NCBI GenBank assembly: GCA_903917505.1
Contig: CAIXAY010000452.1
Location: 1-5,281 of the forward strand
Length of the DNA: 5,281 nt
Direction of reading: 5' to 3'
From: an uncultured beta proteobacterium
Lineage (GTDB): Bacteria; Pseudomonadota; Gammaproteobacteria; Burkholderiales; Rhodocyclaceae
Part shown: piece by piece, positions 5,199 through 5,281 of the stretch
How the letters are laid out: each line of letters begins with the position of its first letter
Position numbering within the stretch: position 1 is the first letter of the stretch
Notes under the pieces: generated by a model
Told to the model about the DNA's origin: nothing
What the model saw: only the letters and a program-made list of their open reading frames with translations
Databases searched by the model: none
Program-made: the position numbers and the translations under genes

Positions 5199-5281
5199 AT
5201 GGCTACGGTATCTTCACTTGGCGCCGGGTCGGGCCTTGACCTGACCGGGCTGATCAGCAGTCTGATGCAGGCCGAGCAGGC
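5199..5281 (+). CDS. fliD: Flagellar filament cap protein FliD (HAP2), N-terminal fragment
   Basis: The start of fliD is visible and the gene runs off the right edge after 27 codons. The peptide MATVSSLGAGSGLDLTGLIS followed by SLMQAEQ is the typical N-terminus of FliD, with the conserved GxGSGLDL motif and the start of the D0 helix. FliD forms the cap at the filament tip and promotes folding and insertion of flagellin subunits. AAGGAG at 5188-5193, five bases before the ATG, fixes the start. The gene lies 30 bp after flaG in the same orientation and is probably in the same operon; fliS often follows in related loci, but it would lie outside the window. Confidence 0.93.
   Translation, partial: MATVSSLGAGSGLDLTGLISSLMQAEQ

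Noticed and set aside
1..5281. CRISPR arrays, tRNA or rRNA genes, insertion sequences, attachment sites
   Set aside because: No regularly spaced repeats, tRNA-like cloverleaf, transposase motifs or terminal inverted repeats were seen on either strand.

Overview
This looks like a chromosomal flagellar locus from a motile, moderately GC-rich Gram-negative bacterium. The evidence is the gene order flagellin (fliC) - flaG - fliD, a sigma-28 (FliA) promoter upstream of fliC with a perfect -35 box and 11-bp spacing, and Proteobacteria-type protein sequences. A betaproteobacterium of the Burkholderiales, perhaps Oxalobacteraceae-like, is my best guess. That rests on gene order and protein style, not on a database search.

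Left part (1-485): the C-terminal end of a GGDEF diguanylate cyclase on the + strand, cut by the window edge, with an intact GGEEF active site and an intact RxxD inhibitory site. It converges on the next gene across a 64-bp gap.

Middle (486-2812, - strand): a two-gene operon read leftward. The first gene (1583-2812) encodes a 409-aa protein with a TPR-like N-terminal part and a C-terminal ATP-grasp (RimK-like) ligase domain. It overlaps by an ATGA the second gene (486-1586), a full-length SerC-family phosphoserine aminotransferase. A transaminase coupled to an ATP-grasp ligase beside the flagellin gene is the most unusual arrangement here. It may be a small amino-acid-conjugating or surface-modification module, but its substrate cannot be read from the sequence.

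Divergent intergenic region (2813-3131): holds the sigma-28 promoter of fliC, a second TAAAGTTT box 56 bp downstream, and a two-part stem-loop that would lie at the very 5' end of the fliC mRNA. No convincing promoter was found for the leftward operon.

Right part (3132-5281, + strand): fliC (514 aa, conserved ends with an Ala/Thr/Ser/Gly-rich variable centre), two strong hairpins in the fliC-flaG gap, flaG (126 aa), and the first 27 codons of fliD. FliC is the filament subunit, FlaG is thought to affect filament length, and FliD is the filament cap, so this half makes and finishes the filament. The diguanylate cyclase would make c-di-GMP, which commonly opposes motility, but its position may be coincidental.
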